A stretch of 9,085 bases of DNA. It comes from Marinospirillum sp. (GTDB lineage Bacteria > Pseudomonadota > Gammaproteobacteria > Pseudomonadales > Halomonadaceae). The notes beneath the pieces are model-generated. The model was not told where the DNA came from, searched no databases, and saw nothing but the letters and a program-made list of their open reading frames with translations. Below, piece by piece: positions 1 to 6,834 of this stretch. The stretch's first letter is position 1. Every line of letters begins with the position of its first letter. The translations under genes were made by a program, and so were the position numbers. The DNA lies in assembly GCA_007116865.1 (NCBI GenBank), contig SKHR01000059.1, positions 1 through 9,085 of the forward strand, given 5' to 3'.

Positions 1-975
1 CTGGAAGACAACCTGCGGGTGCCTTCTGGGGTGTCCTACATGCTGGAAAACCGCAATGTCACCAAACGCATCCTGCCGGATCTGTTTGCAACGGGACACA
101 TTCAGCCAGTCGATGACTACTGCTCCAACCTTTATGACATGCTGGCGGCCATGTCACCCCGGCCTGGTGATGATCCGCAGATCGTGGTCATGACCCCCGG
201 CATTTATAACTCTGCCTATTATGAGCATTCCTATCTGGCGCAACAGATGGGGGTTGAACTGGTTGAAGGTTCGGACCTGCTGGTGGGGGATGATGACTGT
301 GTTTATATGCGCATGGTTGATGGCCTCAAGCGTGTGGATGTGATCTATCGACGTATTGATGACCTGTTCCTTGACCCTGAAGCCTTCAATCCGGAGTCTG
401 CCCTGGGGGTCGCTGGCCTGATGCGCGCCTGGCGCAACGGCAAGGTGGCCCTGGTCAATGCGCCTGGAGCGGGTGTTGCTGATGACAAGGTGGTGTACGC
501 CTTTGTGCCCGACCTGATCCGCTATTATCTGGATCAGGAGCCACTACTGCCCAACGTCCCCAGTTATCTGTGCATGCGCGAGGATGACCGGCGTTACGTG
601 CTGGATAATCTGGACAAGCTGGTGGTCAAACCGGCGAATGAATCTGGCGGTTACGGCATGCTGGTCGGCCCACATTCCACCAAAGCGGAGCAAAAAAAGT
701 TCGCCGAACTCATCAAAGCTGACCCTCGCAACTATATGGCTCAGCCAACCCTGTCCCTGTCCACCGCACCAACCCTGTGTGATGGGGTGGTCGAACCGCG
801 TCATGTGGATCTGCGCCCGTTCATCCTCTCATCTGGTAACCAGGTTCAGGTCACCACCGGCGGCCTCACTCGCGTGGCGTTGACACAGGGTTCTCTGGTG
901 GTCAACTCCTCGCAGGGCGGCGGCAGTAAAGACACCTGGATTGTGGATACCAACCAACTGCAGAGAGGTCAGTGA
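1..975 (+). CDS. Circularly permuted ATP-grasp protein (COG2308 type), 5' end missing
   Basis: The reading frame is open from base 1 and ends at TGA 973-975, giving 324 visible residues. Members of this family are usually near 470 residues, so about the first third lies outside the window. The opening LEDNLRVPSGVSYMLENR is a strongly conserved segment of the circularly permuted ATP-grasp family (DUF404/DUF407). Further on are VVKPANESGGYG (visible residues about 208-219), the lysine- and glycine-rich nucleotide-binding segment, HVDLRPF (about 268-274) and the C-terminal SSQGGGSKDTW. ATP-grasp enzymes ligate a carboxylate to an amine through an acyl-phosphate; the substrate of this family is unknown. 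It overlaps or abuts the alpha-E gene, its usual partner, often found with a transglutaminase-like protein and the proteasome-like peptidase Anbu. The family assignment is firm; the reaction and substrate are inferred only from the fold. Confidence 0.93.
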   Translation: MEDNLRVPSGVSYMLENRNVTKRILPDLFATGHIQPVDDYCSNLYDMLAAMSPRPGDDPQIVVMTPGIYNSAYYEHSYLAQQMGVELVEGSDLLVGDDDCVYMRMVDGLKRVDVIYRRIDDLFLDPEAFNPESALGVAGLMRAWRNGKVALVNAPGAGVADDKVVYAFVPDLIRYYLDQEPLLPNVPSYLCMREDDRRYVLDNLDKLVVKPANESGGYGMLVGPHSTKAEQKKFAELIKADPRNYMAQPTLSLSTAPTLCDGVVEPRHVDLRPFILSSGNQVQVTTGGLTRVALTQGSLVVNSSQGGGSKDTWIVDTNQLQRGQ

Positions 976-977
976 TC

Positions 978-1928
978 ATGCTGTCTCGTGTTGCCGAAAA
1001 CATCTACTGGCTGGCGCGTTATCTTGAACGAGCTGAAGATACGGCCCGCCTGATCACCGTGACCAGCCACCTGCTGCTGGACTTTTCTCGCGCCACCCGT
1101 TTGGACTGGGAATCGCTGGTCACCATCACAGGCAGTGAAGCCATTTTTGATGAGCACTATGAAAAACGCGATGAAGCCAGCGTGCTGAACTTCCTCTGTG
1201 GTGACCAGCGCTACGGTAGCTCAATCATTGCGTCACTGGCCGCGGCCCGTGAAAACCTGCGCACCACCCGTGACATTATGCCTCGTGAAATCTGGGAAGA
1301 GATCAATCAGCTGTACCTGGATATCAATCGCAAGGTTCAAGGCGGCATCACGGCACGTAATCGTGACAGTTTTCTCAAGCGCGTGATTCGTAGTTGCCAG
1401 ACAGTCACCGGTCTGATTGAAGGCACCCTGAGTGATACCCAGGTGCGCACCTTTTTACTGCTGGGCCGACACCTTGAGCGCGCGGACATGACCACCCGCA
1501 TCATCGATGTTCGCTCTGCCAATCTGCTGCCCCGGACTCCGGAAGAATTGACCCCTTTTGAAAACCTGCAGTGGATGAGTGTATTGAAATCCCTCACTGG
1601 CTATCAGATGTATCGTCAGCAGGTTCGCTTAAGAGTCCGTGGGCCGGATGTACTGCGTTTCCTGCTGCAGGACAAAACCTTCCCCCGAGCAGTGACTTGC
1701 AGCCTGCGAACCATGGTTCCAGTGCTGGAAAACCTGCCACGCCACGATCGGGTGCAACAGGTGATCGATGACCTCAGCCGCCACCTGATTGCCACAGATG
1801 TTGAGGCCCTGGCCGCAGAACCCGAGCAGCTGCATCTGTTTGTTGATGAGCTGCAGGTGGGGTTCAATCAGGTCCATAACGCTATTGCAGAAAGCTACTT
1901 TGGCGGGAGTCTCAGCACCCAGGGGTAA
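978..1928 (+). CDS. Alpha-E domain protein (COG2307, DUF403)
   Basis: This 316-residue, predominantly helical protein carries the alpha-E family signature at its very start, MLSRVAENIYWLARYLERAE. A related motif recurs later: RYLERAEDTAR at residues 14-24 and RHLERADMTTR at 164-174, suggesting an internal helical duplication. Its biochemical role is unknown. It almost always sits beside the circularly permuted ATP-grasp gene and is thought to work with it in a peptide-modifying or amide-forming pathway. I chose ATG 978 over the in-frame GTG 972 because GAGAGG at 962-967 is 10 nt from the ATG but only 4 nt from the GTG, and because family members begin MLSR. Only 2 nt separate it from the upstream stop, so the two genes are surely translated from one transcript. 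The transglutaminase gene that often follows is absent here; the next gene is convergent, 11 nt away. Confidence 0.93.
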   Translation: MLSRVAENIYWLARYLERAEDTARLITVTSHLLLDFSRATRLDWESLVTITGSEAIFDEHYEKRDEASVLNFLCGDQRYGSSIIASLAAARENLRTTRDIMPREIWEEINQLYLDINRKVQGGITARNRDSFLKRVIRSCQTVTGLIEGTLSDTQVRTFLLLGRHLERADMTTRIIDVRSANLLPRTPEELTPFENLQWMSVLKSLTGYQMYRQQVRLRVRGPDVLRFLLQDKTFPRAVTCSLRTMVPVLENLPRHDRVQQVIDDLSRHLIATDVEALAAEPEQLHLFVDELQVGFNQVHNAIAESYFGGSLSTQG

Positions 1929-1939
1929 GATCAGCGATG

Positions 1940-2278
1940 TCAGGCTTTTTTGACAAACATTGACTTAAGCTGCATCGGGCCGATCCCGTCAATCTTACAG
2001 TCAATGTCATGGTCACCTTCGACCAGGCGGATATTTTTCACCTTGGTGCCAACCTTGACCACCAGTGAAGAACCCTTGACTTTCAAATCCTTGATCACGG
2101 TGACACTGTCGCCGTCCTGGAGCGGGTTACCATTTGCGTCCTTGATGTTCAGGCCGTGATCAACTTGCACTGGCTCACCCGCGATCCACTCATGACCACA
2201 TTCGGGACAAACCAGACGATCACTCTCCTTATAGGTAAAAGCGGAGTCACAACTAGGACAGGGAGGTAAGGAATGCAT
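1940..2278 (-). CDS. yjdM: YjdM (former PhnA) zinc-ribbon protein
   Basis: This 112-residue protein closely resembles E. coli YjdM. An N-terminal zinc ribbon is formed by C7-x2-C10 and C24-x2-C27 (CPSC, CPEC). It is followed by a compact beta domain with the family-typical stretches IKDANGNPLQDGDSV, VIKDLKVKGSS and KVKNIRLVEGDHDIDCKIDG. The protein was once called PhnA for alkylphosphonate uptake, but that link is not supported and its function is unresolved; it is not phosphonoacetate hydrolase. ATG 2278 is preferred to TTG 2281 just upstream, because AAGAG lies 7 nt before the ATG. Its 3' end converges on the alpha-E gene with an 11-nt gap and no room for a terminator. Its 5' end is 20 nt from the end of tRNA-Arg on the same strand, so it probably shares that transcript. 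Confidence 0.94.
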   Translation of the reverse strand: MHSLPPCPSCDSAFTYKESDRLVCPECGHEWIAGEPVQVDHGLNIKDANGNPLQDGDSVTVIKDLKVKGSSLVVKVGTKVKNIRLVEGDHDIDCKIDGIGPMQLKSMFVKKA

Positions 2279-2298
2279 CAATTTGCTCTTATGTTTTG

Positions 2299-2375
2299 TG
2301 GTGCCCCGAATAGGATTCGAACCTATGACCTTCCCCTTAGGAGGGGGACGCTCTATCCAGCTGAGCTACCGGGGC
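2299..2375 (-). tRNA. tRNA-Arg, anticodon CCT
   Basis: The minus strand folds as a complete 77-nt tRNA. The acceptor stem pairs GCCCCGG with TCGGGGC (one G-T pair). The D arm is GCTC-AGCTGGATA-GAGC. The anticodon stem TCCCC/GGGGA encloses loop CTCCTAA, and the T arm is ATAGG-TTCGAAT-CCTAT. The three central loop bases after CT are CCT (plus-strand positions 2339-2341), reading the arginine codon AGG. The discriminator A and an encoded CCA end occupy 2299-2302. Identity and ends are clear from pairing. It lies between the PilZ gene upstream and yjdM downstream, all on the minus strand. I see no integrase or duplicated tRNA 3' end, so nothing suggests use as an integration site within this window. 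Confidence 0.97.
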
Positions 2376-2387
2376 TTGTGGCGGCGG

Positions 2388-2418
2388 ATTATAACGTTTG
2401 AATTTAACGAACGTCCAA
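2388..2418 (-). promoter_or_regulatory. Sigma-70 promoter of tRNA-Arg with GC-rich discriminator
   Basis: On the minus strand a perfect TATAAT (plus positions 2388-2393) lies 12 nt before the tRNA 5' end. Upstream at 2413-2418 is TTGGAC, a 4-of-6 match to the -35 box, with a slightly long 19-nt spacer. CCGCCGCC follows the -10 box, the GC-rich discriminator typical of stable-RNA promoters under stringent control. The -35 box lies within the last codons of the PilZ gene. The -10 box is certain by sequence; the -35 assignment is weaker. Confidence 0.7.
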
Positions 2419-3126
2419 CCGCAGGGCTTCTCGCTGTAAGTGGATGACAAACCGGTCGATCACCGTTTGTACCTTGCCATCAACATTGATAAAACGAAAG
2501 CCGCAGCTGGTGGTATTCTGCTGTTCGTTATACACCGCATGACGGGCTTCCACGGCCACCTCTAAGCCCTCAAAAGGCTCCGGCAGCTGCAGGTACAGCT
2601 CCTCAAAGATTTCTAGCACCCGAAACTTGGGGTCAACCAGCTGTTTGAACCCCAGTCGGCAGCCGGTATTGGAAATATCCAAAAGCACCCCGATCAGCGG
2701 GTTTTTACGCTCATAAGACAGCAGGCTGGCTTTGACCTGCATCGAGCGCATCACTCGCGCGCGGTAAGCATCACGCTTTTGGGTATGAGCCAGGGATTTA
2801 GGAAAAGGCACCTGATACAGGGCCGCCCCCTCATCATTGATGACTCGTTCAACCTGGCAATGATTAAAAAAAACCGAAACGCCATTAGCCGAGCCCCGCA
2901 CCGAAAACACATCACCGGCTTCGGCACGTTTGTGCGCACTGGGCAGGCTGAGTTCATCCAAATAAAAGACCTGCTTATCACGATCCACATCAACAATCAT
3001 GCTCAGGAAGTTTTGATCAGTGCCACGAAAGTGCACCGAGATTTGGGAGTGAAGTCGCTGCAATGAGCTTAAAATACTGGAGATTTCAGCAACATCACTG
3101 ACAAGATGTTCATCTTTAGCTGGCAT
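2404..3126 (-). CDS. ycgR: Flagellar brake protein, YcgR/FlgZ family (PilZ domain, c-di-GMP receptor)
   Basis: This 240-residue protein has the two-part layout of YcgR: an N-terminal YcgR/PilZN beta domain (about residues 10-110) and a C-terminal PilZ domain (about 115-230). The PilZ c-di-GMP-binding motifs are complete: RDAYR at 118-122 (RxxxR) and D150-x-S152-x2-G155 (DISNTG). In the family, c-di-GMP binding makes the protein interact with the flagellar motor and slow or bias it; Pseudomonas calls the homologue FlgZ and places it, as here, next to flgM-flgN. It starts at ATG 3126, with AGGGA about 11 nt upstream, and lies 23 nt after flgN, so the two are probably one operon. Length is normal for the family. 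The role is inferred from domain order and context; the symbol flgZ would fit equally well. Confidence 0.92.
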   Translation of the reverse strand: MPAKDEHLVSDVAEISSILSSLQRLHSQISVHFRGTDQNFLSMIVDVDRDKQVFYLDELSLPSAHKRAEAGDVFSVRGSANGVSVFFNHCQVERVINDEGAALYQVPFPKSLAHTQKRDAYRARVMRSMQVKASLLSYERKNPLIGVLLDISNTGCRLGFKQLVDPKFRVLEIFEELYLQLPEPFEGLEVAVEARHAVYNEQQNTTSCGFRFINVDGKVQTVIDRFVIHLQREALRLDVR

Positions 3127-3149
3127 AGTGATTTAAATCCCTTTGCGTG

Positions 3150-3644
3150 TCAGGCCTTACCTAAGTCTCTGGGCAGGTTCACACCAGAGCCGCCAGAAGG
3201 TTGATAAACTTTTACCTTGCCTTCACCGGGCGCGTGCTGAAGGCTGGCAAGCATCAGGTCAAAGTGCTGCATTGCTCGATTCACGAGCCGCCCATTGATG
3301 AGATTCTGCTCGTGTACCTTTTCCATCAGATCAACCAGCTGCTTCCAACCCTTGCCCAGCGCGGTTGCCACTCCCGGTGATTGACTCTGGATGAAGGCTT
3401 CCACCCCCGCCAGGTCATCTGTCAGGCCTTGATCCAGCAGAAAACGTTTGCGCCCATCCACATCGGCTTGGATTTTCTCAAGCAGAGTCTGCTTTTGCTG
3501 CGTGAGAGATTCAAGTTTCTCTGTATTTTCAGGGCCTTTTTCCAGGCACTGTTGCTCCGTCCTCAAAACGTCGAGCAACGCCTGTAGACTGGCAATGCCT
3601 TGCAATAGGTGATCTTTGAAAAACTGTGCGGCTGTTTTAGTCAC
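3150..3644 (-). CDS. flgN: Flagellar export chaperone FlgN
   Basis: This 164-residue cytoplasmic protein is mainly helical with a likely coiled coil (ENTEKLESLTQQKQTLLEKI, about residues 39-58). The family-typical C-terminal helix NGRLVNRAMQHFDLML lies at about 116-131. FlgN keeps the hook-filament junction proteins FlgK and FlgL unfolded and delivers them to the flagellar type III export gate. The tail after residue 135 (APGEGKVKVYQPSGGSG) looks disordered. The start is GTG 3644, preceded by an AGG about 8 nt away; no better ATG is available upstream. It sits between flgM and the PilZ gene, the standard order in Pseudomonas relatives. A terminator separates it from flgM, so it needs read-through or its own promoter. 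Sequence divergence is high in this family, but motif and position agree. Confidence 0.9.
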   Translation of the reverse strand: MTKTAAQFFKDHLLQGIASLQALLDVLRTEQQCLEKGPENTEKLESLTQQKQTLLEKIQADVDGRKRFLLDQGLTDDLAGVEAFIQSQSPGVATALGKGWKQLVDLMEKVHEQNLINGRLVNRAMQHFDLMLASLQHAPGEGKVKVYQPSGGSGVNLPRDLGKA

Positions 3645-3700
3645 TGGCTTAACCTGTCGAAAGCGGTGTTGATACCAGTCTATCCCTTCTGTCCAGATAC

Positions 3701-3727
3701 AAAAAGCCCCCCAGCAGGCTGGAGGGC
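3701..3727 (-). terminator. Rho-independent terminator after flgM
   Basis: Read on the minus strand, GCCCTCCAG (3719-3727) pairs with TTGGGGGGC-like complement CTGGGGGGC (3706-3714), with one G-T pair and a short CCTG loop, followed directly by TTTTT at 3701-3705. It lies 21 nt beyond the flgM stop and 56 nt before the flgN start. The structure is canonical for intrinsic termination on this strand; the plus strand has no T-run after the stem. Confidence 0.85.
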
Positions 3728-3748
3728 CAGATATGACTTAAAAACGGA

Positions 3749-4042
3749 TCAGAGGTTTGATTCAAAGCCGAGAATACGCCCCGCCAGCTTTTGGTGATCG
3801 ATACGATATTCGCCACTTTCAATTTGCTGGCGCAGCGCTTCAACCCGCTCAGCATTGAAAGAACCGTCATTTTCGCCACGCGCCAGTTGCTGGCCTTTGT
3901 CACTCAGCTGCACTTTTTCACTGGGAGCCGCTGCACTTTCATTGGAAGAACGCGCTTTGGCACTTTCTTTAGTCGAACCCTGACCTTCACCTCTGACCCG
4001 AGGGTTGAGGTTGTTATTGATTCCATTGAGTTCGATAACCAT
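3749..4042 (-). CDS. flgM: Anti-sigma-28 factor FlgM
   Basis: This 97-residue protein has a disordered, Ser/Ala/Glu-rich N-terminal half (to about residue 42). The conserved C-terminal sigma-28-binding region follows: KVQLSDKGQQLA at 43-54 and the helix NAERVEALRQQIESGEY at 63-79, ending IDHQKLAGRILGFE. FlgM binds FliA (sigma-28) and blocks late flagellar genes until the hook is finished, when FlgM is exported through the flagellum. An open frame extends to 4102, but I start at ATG 4042: AGGA lies 8 nt before it, it abuts ATG 4051 without spacing, and the resulting MVIELNGINN matches family N-termini. It has its own sigma-28-type promoter and a terminator, so it can be transcribed separately between flgA and flgN. 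That is the usual autoregulatory arrangement for FlgM. Confidence 0.93.
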   Translation of the reverse strand: MVIELNGINNNLNPRVRGEGQGSTKESAKARSSNESAAAPSEKVQLSDKGQQLARGENDGSFNAERVEALRQQIESGEYRIDHQKLAGRILGFESNL

Positions 4043-4084
4043 AATCTGCATCCTATCGTCTTGAACGGTCGCTCTATACCTAGG

Positions 4085-4111
4085 GTTTCGGCGGCCTGGC
4101 AAAAAACTTTA
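4085..4111 (-). promoter_or_regulatory. Sigma-28 (FliA) promoter of flgM
   Basis: On the minus strand TAAAGTTT (4104-4111) is followed after exactly 11 nt by GCCGAAAC (4085-4092). The enterobacterial FliA consensus is TAAAGTTT-N11-GCCGATAA, so the -35 element is perfect and the -10 element matches 6 of 8. The predicted start near 4078 leaves a leader of about 35 nt before the flgM ATG. It lies just after flgA and implies that FliA drives its own inhibitor. Confidence 0.85.
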
Positions 4112-4137
4112 GCACTTTCGCTAATTTTTTTATGCGA

Positions 4138-4833
4138 TCAAAAATTCACCTCAACCTGGCCTCGATCCGTCACTCGGGCCCGGATCACTCGCCCGGATTG
4201 CACATTGCGCACGCGCACCTGATCGCCCACTCGTCCGCTTTCCATGGCCTCTCCCATCATGCGGATACTTAGGTTTTCACCCACCGCACGAATGACCACC
4301 TGATCACCTCGCTCTACCGCATTGACAGCAATCAAATGGCGGGTGGTGATCACTTCATCAGCTCTGACCGCACTGCGCAAGCGCATGCCTTGTAGATCCT
4401 GTGGGTCAGTATAATAGTTGCCACGAACTCTGGAAACATCGATTTCCATCAAACGCAGCTGCGATGCCGACAAGGCTGTTCCCCGTGGTAGAGCAGTGGC
4501 AGCTACCACGACCGCATGGTGCAACAAAACCTCGGCAGTGACAAAAACAAACCAGTCCGGCTGTGAACAGGTGACTCGAAGATTCACTCGCCCTCTAAGC
4601 TCGGCATTGCCCTGAGGCGCAATCTGCAAGGGAACCTGGCAAGCCGGCAACAGGATATCAGCTGGTACTGCCACAATCTGCACTTGAGCATTGGGCTCGT
4701 TGAGCTGCTCAGCGACCCAGGTCTGCGCAGCCTGCTGCAAGCTTTGCATATCCTGTGACCCTGCAGCGACACTGAGCAGTGGCAGCCACACCCCAAGCAC
4801 CGCAAAAAAAAACCTGGCAACCTGCTTTCTCAT
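4138..4833 (-). CDS. flgA: Flagellar basal body P-ring formation protein FlgA
   Basis: This 231-residue periplasmic protein has an N-terminal signal peptide: MRKQVAR, then the hydrophobic FFFAVLGVWLPLLSVAA, with cleavage expected near residues 24-25. The mature protein has two cysteines, C65 and C89, which could form a disulfide. A SAF domain covers about 108-170 (VVVAATALPRGTALSASQL to VRADEVITTRHL). A C-terminal beta domain follows (residues 171-231). FlgA is the chaperone that helps FlgI assemble into the P ring around the rod. The frame extends to TTG 4863, but ATG 4833 gives a proper signal peptide and has GAGAAG/GAGG just upstream. It is divergent from cheV, with the start codons 112 nt apart, and is the first gene of the minus-strand flagellar cluster. 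Confidence 0.93.
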   Translation of the reverse strand: MRKQVARFFFAVLGVWLPLLSVAAGSQDMQSLQQAAQTWVAEQLNEPNAQVQIVAVPADILLPACQVPLQIAPQGNAELRGRVNLRVTCSQPDWFVFVTAEVLLHHAVVVAATALPRGTALSASQLRLMEIDVSRVRGNYYTDPQDLQGMRLRSAVRADEVITTRHLIAVNAVERGDQVVIRAVGENLSIRMMGEAMESGRVGDQVRVRNVQSGRVIRARVTDRGQVEVNF

Positions 4834-4945
4834 CTGCCTCACTTCTCGCCCGATCTGGGACAACTTAGAAATAATTCAATAAGCAGTTTATACTCTTTTC
4901 AGGTTGATCAATACTACTCAGACCAACAAGCAAAGGATCCACCCA
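4834..4945. promoter_or_regulatory. Divergent flgA/cheV intergenic region
   Basis: These 112 nt must carry promoters in both directions. The only recognisable box is TATACT at 4889-4894 on the plus strand, a 5-of-6 match to -10, with a poor -35 (TTAGAA, 4865-4870, spacer 18), a weak candidate for cheV. I see no sigma-28 or sigma-54 consensus on either strand. AAAGGA at 4932-4937 is the cheV ribosome binding site. Confidence 0.4.
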
Positions 4946-5884
4946 GTGTCACTAACTGACTCGGCCGGAAAACTCTCTGCACGTAACAAGGTTGCTGGTG
5001 GCAATCGCATGGAACTGTTGTTGTTTCGACTCAATGGCCGCCAGCTGTATGGGATTAACGTATTCAAGGTCAAGGAAATCATTCCTTGCCCCAGACTGAC
5101 TCAGTTGCCCAAACACAGCCATGAGGTCATTGGTGTGGCTCATGTGCGTGATGGCACAATTTCGGTCATCGACTTAGGTATGGCAATTCGCCAACCCGCA
5201 ATTAAAGACCCCAAAAACAGCTTTGTGATCATTACTGAATACAATCGCCGCACCCAAGGCTTTCTGGTTCATGCGGTGGATCGCATCATCAATCTGGATT
5301 GGGAGTCGGTTCATCCGCCACCCAGTGGCAGTGGCAAAAACAGCTTCTTGACTGCGGTCACCCAAATGGATGACCAACTGATCGAAATCATCGATGTTGA
5401 AAAAATCATCGCCAGTGTTGACCCCTTCGCTCAGGGTGTTTCCTCGGGCATCCTGACGGATGAAATTCGAGAGAAGGCCAAAAACTTTCACATCCTTTTG
5501 GTGGATGATTCCAGCGTGGCTCGACACCAGGTAGAGCGTAATCTTGAGGAAACAGGGGTTCGCTACACCAGTTTAACCAACGGGCGGGAAGCACTCGACT
5601 ACCTGAACGCCCTGGCCGATGAAGGGGTTCGGGTTCAGGATGAGTTCTTAATGATGATTGCCGACATTGAAATGCCAGAGATGGATGGCTACACCCTGAC
5701 TCGATGCGTCAAGCAGGATCCCCGCTTGGCGAACCTCCCCATTCTGCTTCATTCTTCTCTAAGCGGCATTTTTAATGAAGCAATGGTGAAAAAAGTCGGG
5801 GCAAACTATTTCTTAGCCAAGTATGATGCCGATGAGCTTGCCAAGGTGGTGGTTCGACAAATACGCTCAATCAGTGGCGAATAG
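4946..5884 (+). CDS. cheV: Chemotaxis coupling protein CheV
   Basis: This 312-residue protein combines a CheW-like domain (about residues 21-160: ELLLFRLNGRQLYGINVFKV, then FVIITEYN and QGFLVHAVDRI) with a C-terminal receiver domain (about 182-308). Receiver residues are complete: D187 and D188, phosphoacceptor D240 in IADIEMPEMDG, S270, and K292 in FLAKYD. CheV couples chemoreceptors to CheA like CheW, and its phosphorylation is thought to adjust that coupling during adaptation. An upstream TTG (4904) extends the frame, but GTG 4946 has AAAGGA 8 nt before it and gives the normal family length near 310; I chose GTG. It is divergent from flgA and precedes cheR by 86 nt, the common flgA-cheV-cheR arrangement. 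Confidence 0.95.
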   Translation: MSLTDSAGKLSARNKVAGGNRMELLLFRLNGRQLYGINVFKVKEIIPCPRLTQLPKHSHEVIGVAHVRDGTISVIDLGMAIRQPAIKDPKNSFVIITEYNRRTQGFLVHAVDRIINLDWESVHPPPSGSGKNSFLTAVTQMDDQLIEIIDVEKIIASVDPFAQGVSSGILTDEIREKAKNFHILLVDDSSVARHQVERNLEETGVRYTSLTNGREALDYLNALADEGVRVQDEFLMMIADIEMPEMDGYTLTRCVKQDPRLANLPILLHSSLSGIFNEAMVKKVGANYFLAKYDADELAKVVVRQIRSISGE

Positions 5885-5925
5885 CACTGCTTGAAAGGAT
5901 GACTTTTGTTTAAGATTCTATTAAG

Positions 5926-5953
5926 TTAGCTGAACCCGTTTAGCTGAACTTGT
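5926..5953 (+). repeat. 14-bp tandem repeat upstream of cheR
   Basis: TTAGCTGAACCCGT (5926-5939) is followed immediately by TTAGCTGAACTTGT (5940-5953), matching at 12 of 14 positions with the first ten identical. It lies between cheV and cheR, ending just before the cheR ribosome binding site. It may be a simple duplication or a paired protein-binding site; the sequence gives no further clue. Confidence 0.6.
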
Positions 5954-5970
5954 GCTTCAGGATGCTATGT

Positions 5971-6810
5971 ATGTCAATAAACAAGGCTTTTAGCCCACAA
6001 GAGTACGAAGCCTTTCGCAAGTTTCTCCAAGAAGCTTGCGGCATACTGCTGGGTGACAATAAGCAATACTTAGTCAGCAGTCGTCTTGGCAAGCTCATGG
6101 CTCAAAAGAATCTGGGCAGCTTGACGGATCTGGTACGTGAAATAGAACGCAACCCTCGCGGCGGCCTGAAAGAGGCGGTGGTCGATGCCATGACCACCAA
6201 TGAAACCCTGTGGTTTCGTGATGTGCATCCGTTCAACATCTTACAAGATCGCGTGCTGCCGGAGCTGGCTCCTAAATTAAAAGCTGAGCCGTTGAAAATA
6301 TGGTCTGCCGCCTGCTCAACCGGGCAGGAACCCTACTCCATCTCCATGGTGATTGAAGAATTCCGCAAGAAAAACCCCAGCGCGTTACGAACGGGCGAGC
6401 GAATTTTGGGGACCGATATTTCACCAACGGCACTGAATGCGGCCCGTAGCGGCACCTATGAAATGCTGGCACTGGGGCGTGGTTTATCCAAAGATCGCCT
6501 GACCCAGCATTTCACCCAAACCGGAGAGGGGCGCTGGAAGGTCAACCCCAACATCCAAAAAAGGGTGGACTTCCGCTCCATCAATCTGCTGCACAGCTAT
6601 TCCATGCTGGGGCGTTTTGATGTGGTGTTCTGTCGTAACGTATTGATTTACTTTTCTGCAGAACTCAAGCGCGACATTCTCAAGCGCATTCATGGAACCC
6701 TGAAGCCCGGAGGTTACTTGTTCCTCGGTGCCTCCGAAGCCCTATCTAACATGCCCGAACTCTATGAAATGGTGCAATGCCGACCAGGGATCATCTACCG
6801 GGCGAAATAA
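5971..6810 (+). CDS. cheR: Chemoreceptor glutamate methyltransferase CheR
   Basis: This 279-residue protein matches CheR in full. The N-terminal helical domain (about 8-70) contains ACGILLGDNKQYLVSSRL. The SAM-dependent methyltransferase domain follows, with TTNETLWFRD (75-84), the SAM-binding SAACSTGQEPYS (112-123), GTDIS (147-151) and CRNVLIYF (221-228), and the late LKPGGYLFLGASE (244-256). CheR methylates glutamates on chemoreceptors using S-adenosylmethionine, the opposite of CheB, and so sets adaptation. In-frame starts exist at TTG 5950 and ATG 5962, but only ATG 5971 has well-spaced AGGA, 8 nt upstream. It follows cheV by 86 nt and precedes the ComFB-like gene by 24 nt; all three probably form one operon. 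Confidence 0.96.
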   Translation: MSINKAFSPQEYEAFRKFLQEACGILLGDNKQYLVSSRLGKLMAQKNLGSLTDLVREIERNPRGGLKEAVVDAMTTNETLWFRDVHPFNILQDRVLPELAPKLKAEPLKIWSAACSTGQEPYSISMVIEEFRKKNPSALRTGERILGTDISPTALNAARSGTYEMLALGRGLSKDRLTQHFTQTGEGRWKVNPNIQKRVDFRSINLLHSYSMLGRFDVVFCRNVLIYFSAELKRDILKRIHGTLKPGGYLFLGASEALSNMPELYEMVQCRPGIIYRAK

Positions 6811-6834
6811 CCCCTGACTCGATGGAGGTTTGCC

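Noticed and set aside
2299..2375. tRNA-Arg as an attachment site of an integrated element
   Set aside because: No integrase, no duplicated tRNA 3' end and only ordinary housekeeping genes on either side.
4101..4124. Possible terminator after flgA (minus strand TTAGCG-AAAG-TGCTAA then TTTTTT)
   Set aside because: The stem is only 6 bp, AT-rich and includes a G-T pair, and the T-run belongs to the perfect -35 element of the flgM promoter; too weak to call.
3791..4222. 143-codon open frame on the plus strand
   Set aside because: It runs antisense across flgM, its promoter and the end of flgA, all supported by motifs; it has no family features of its own.
4838..4945. Sigma-54 promoter for flgA or cheV
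   Set aside because: GG and GC pairs on the minus strand (GTGGATCCTTTGCTT) are 7 nt apart instead of the required 10.
4843..4945. TTG start at 4904 for cheV and TTG start at 4863 for flgA
   Set aside because: Both lack a ribosome binding site and lengthen the proteins beyond family norms; GTG 4946 and ATG 4833 have well-placed sites and give normal N-termini.
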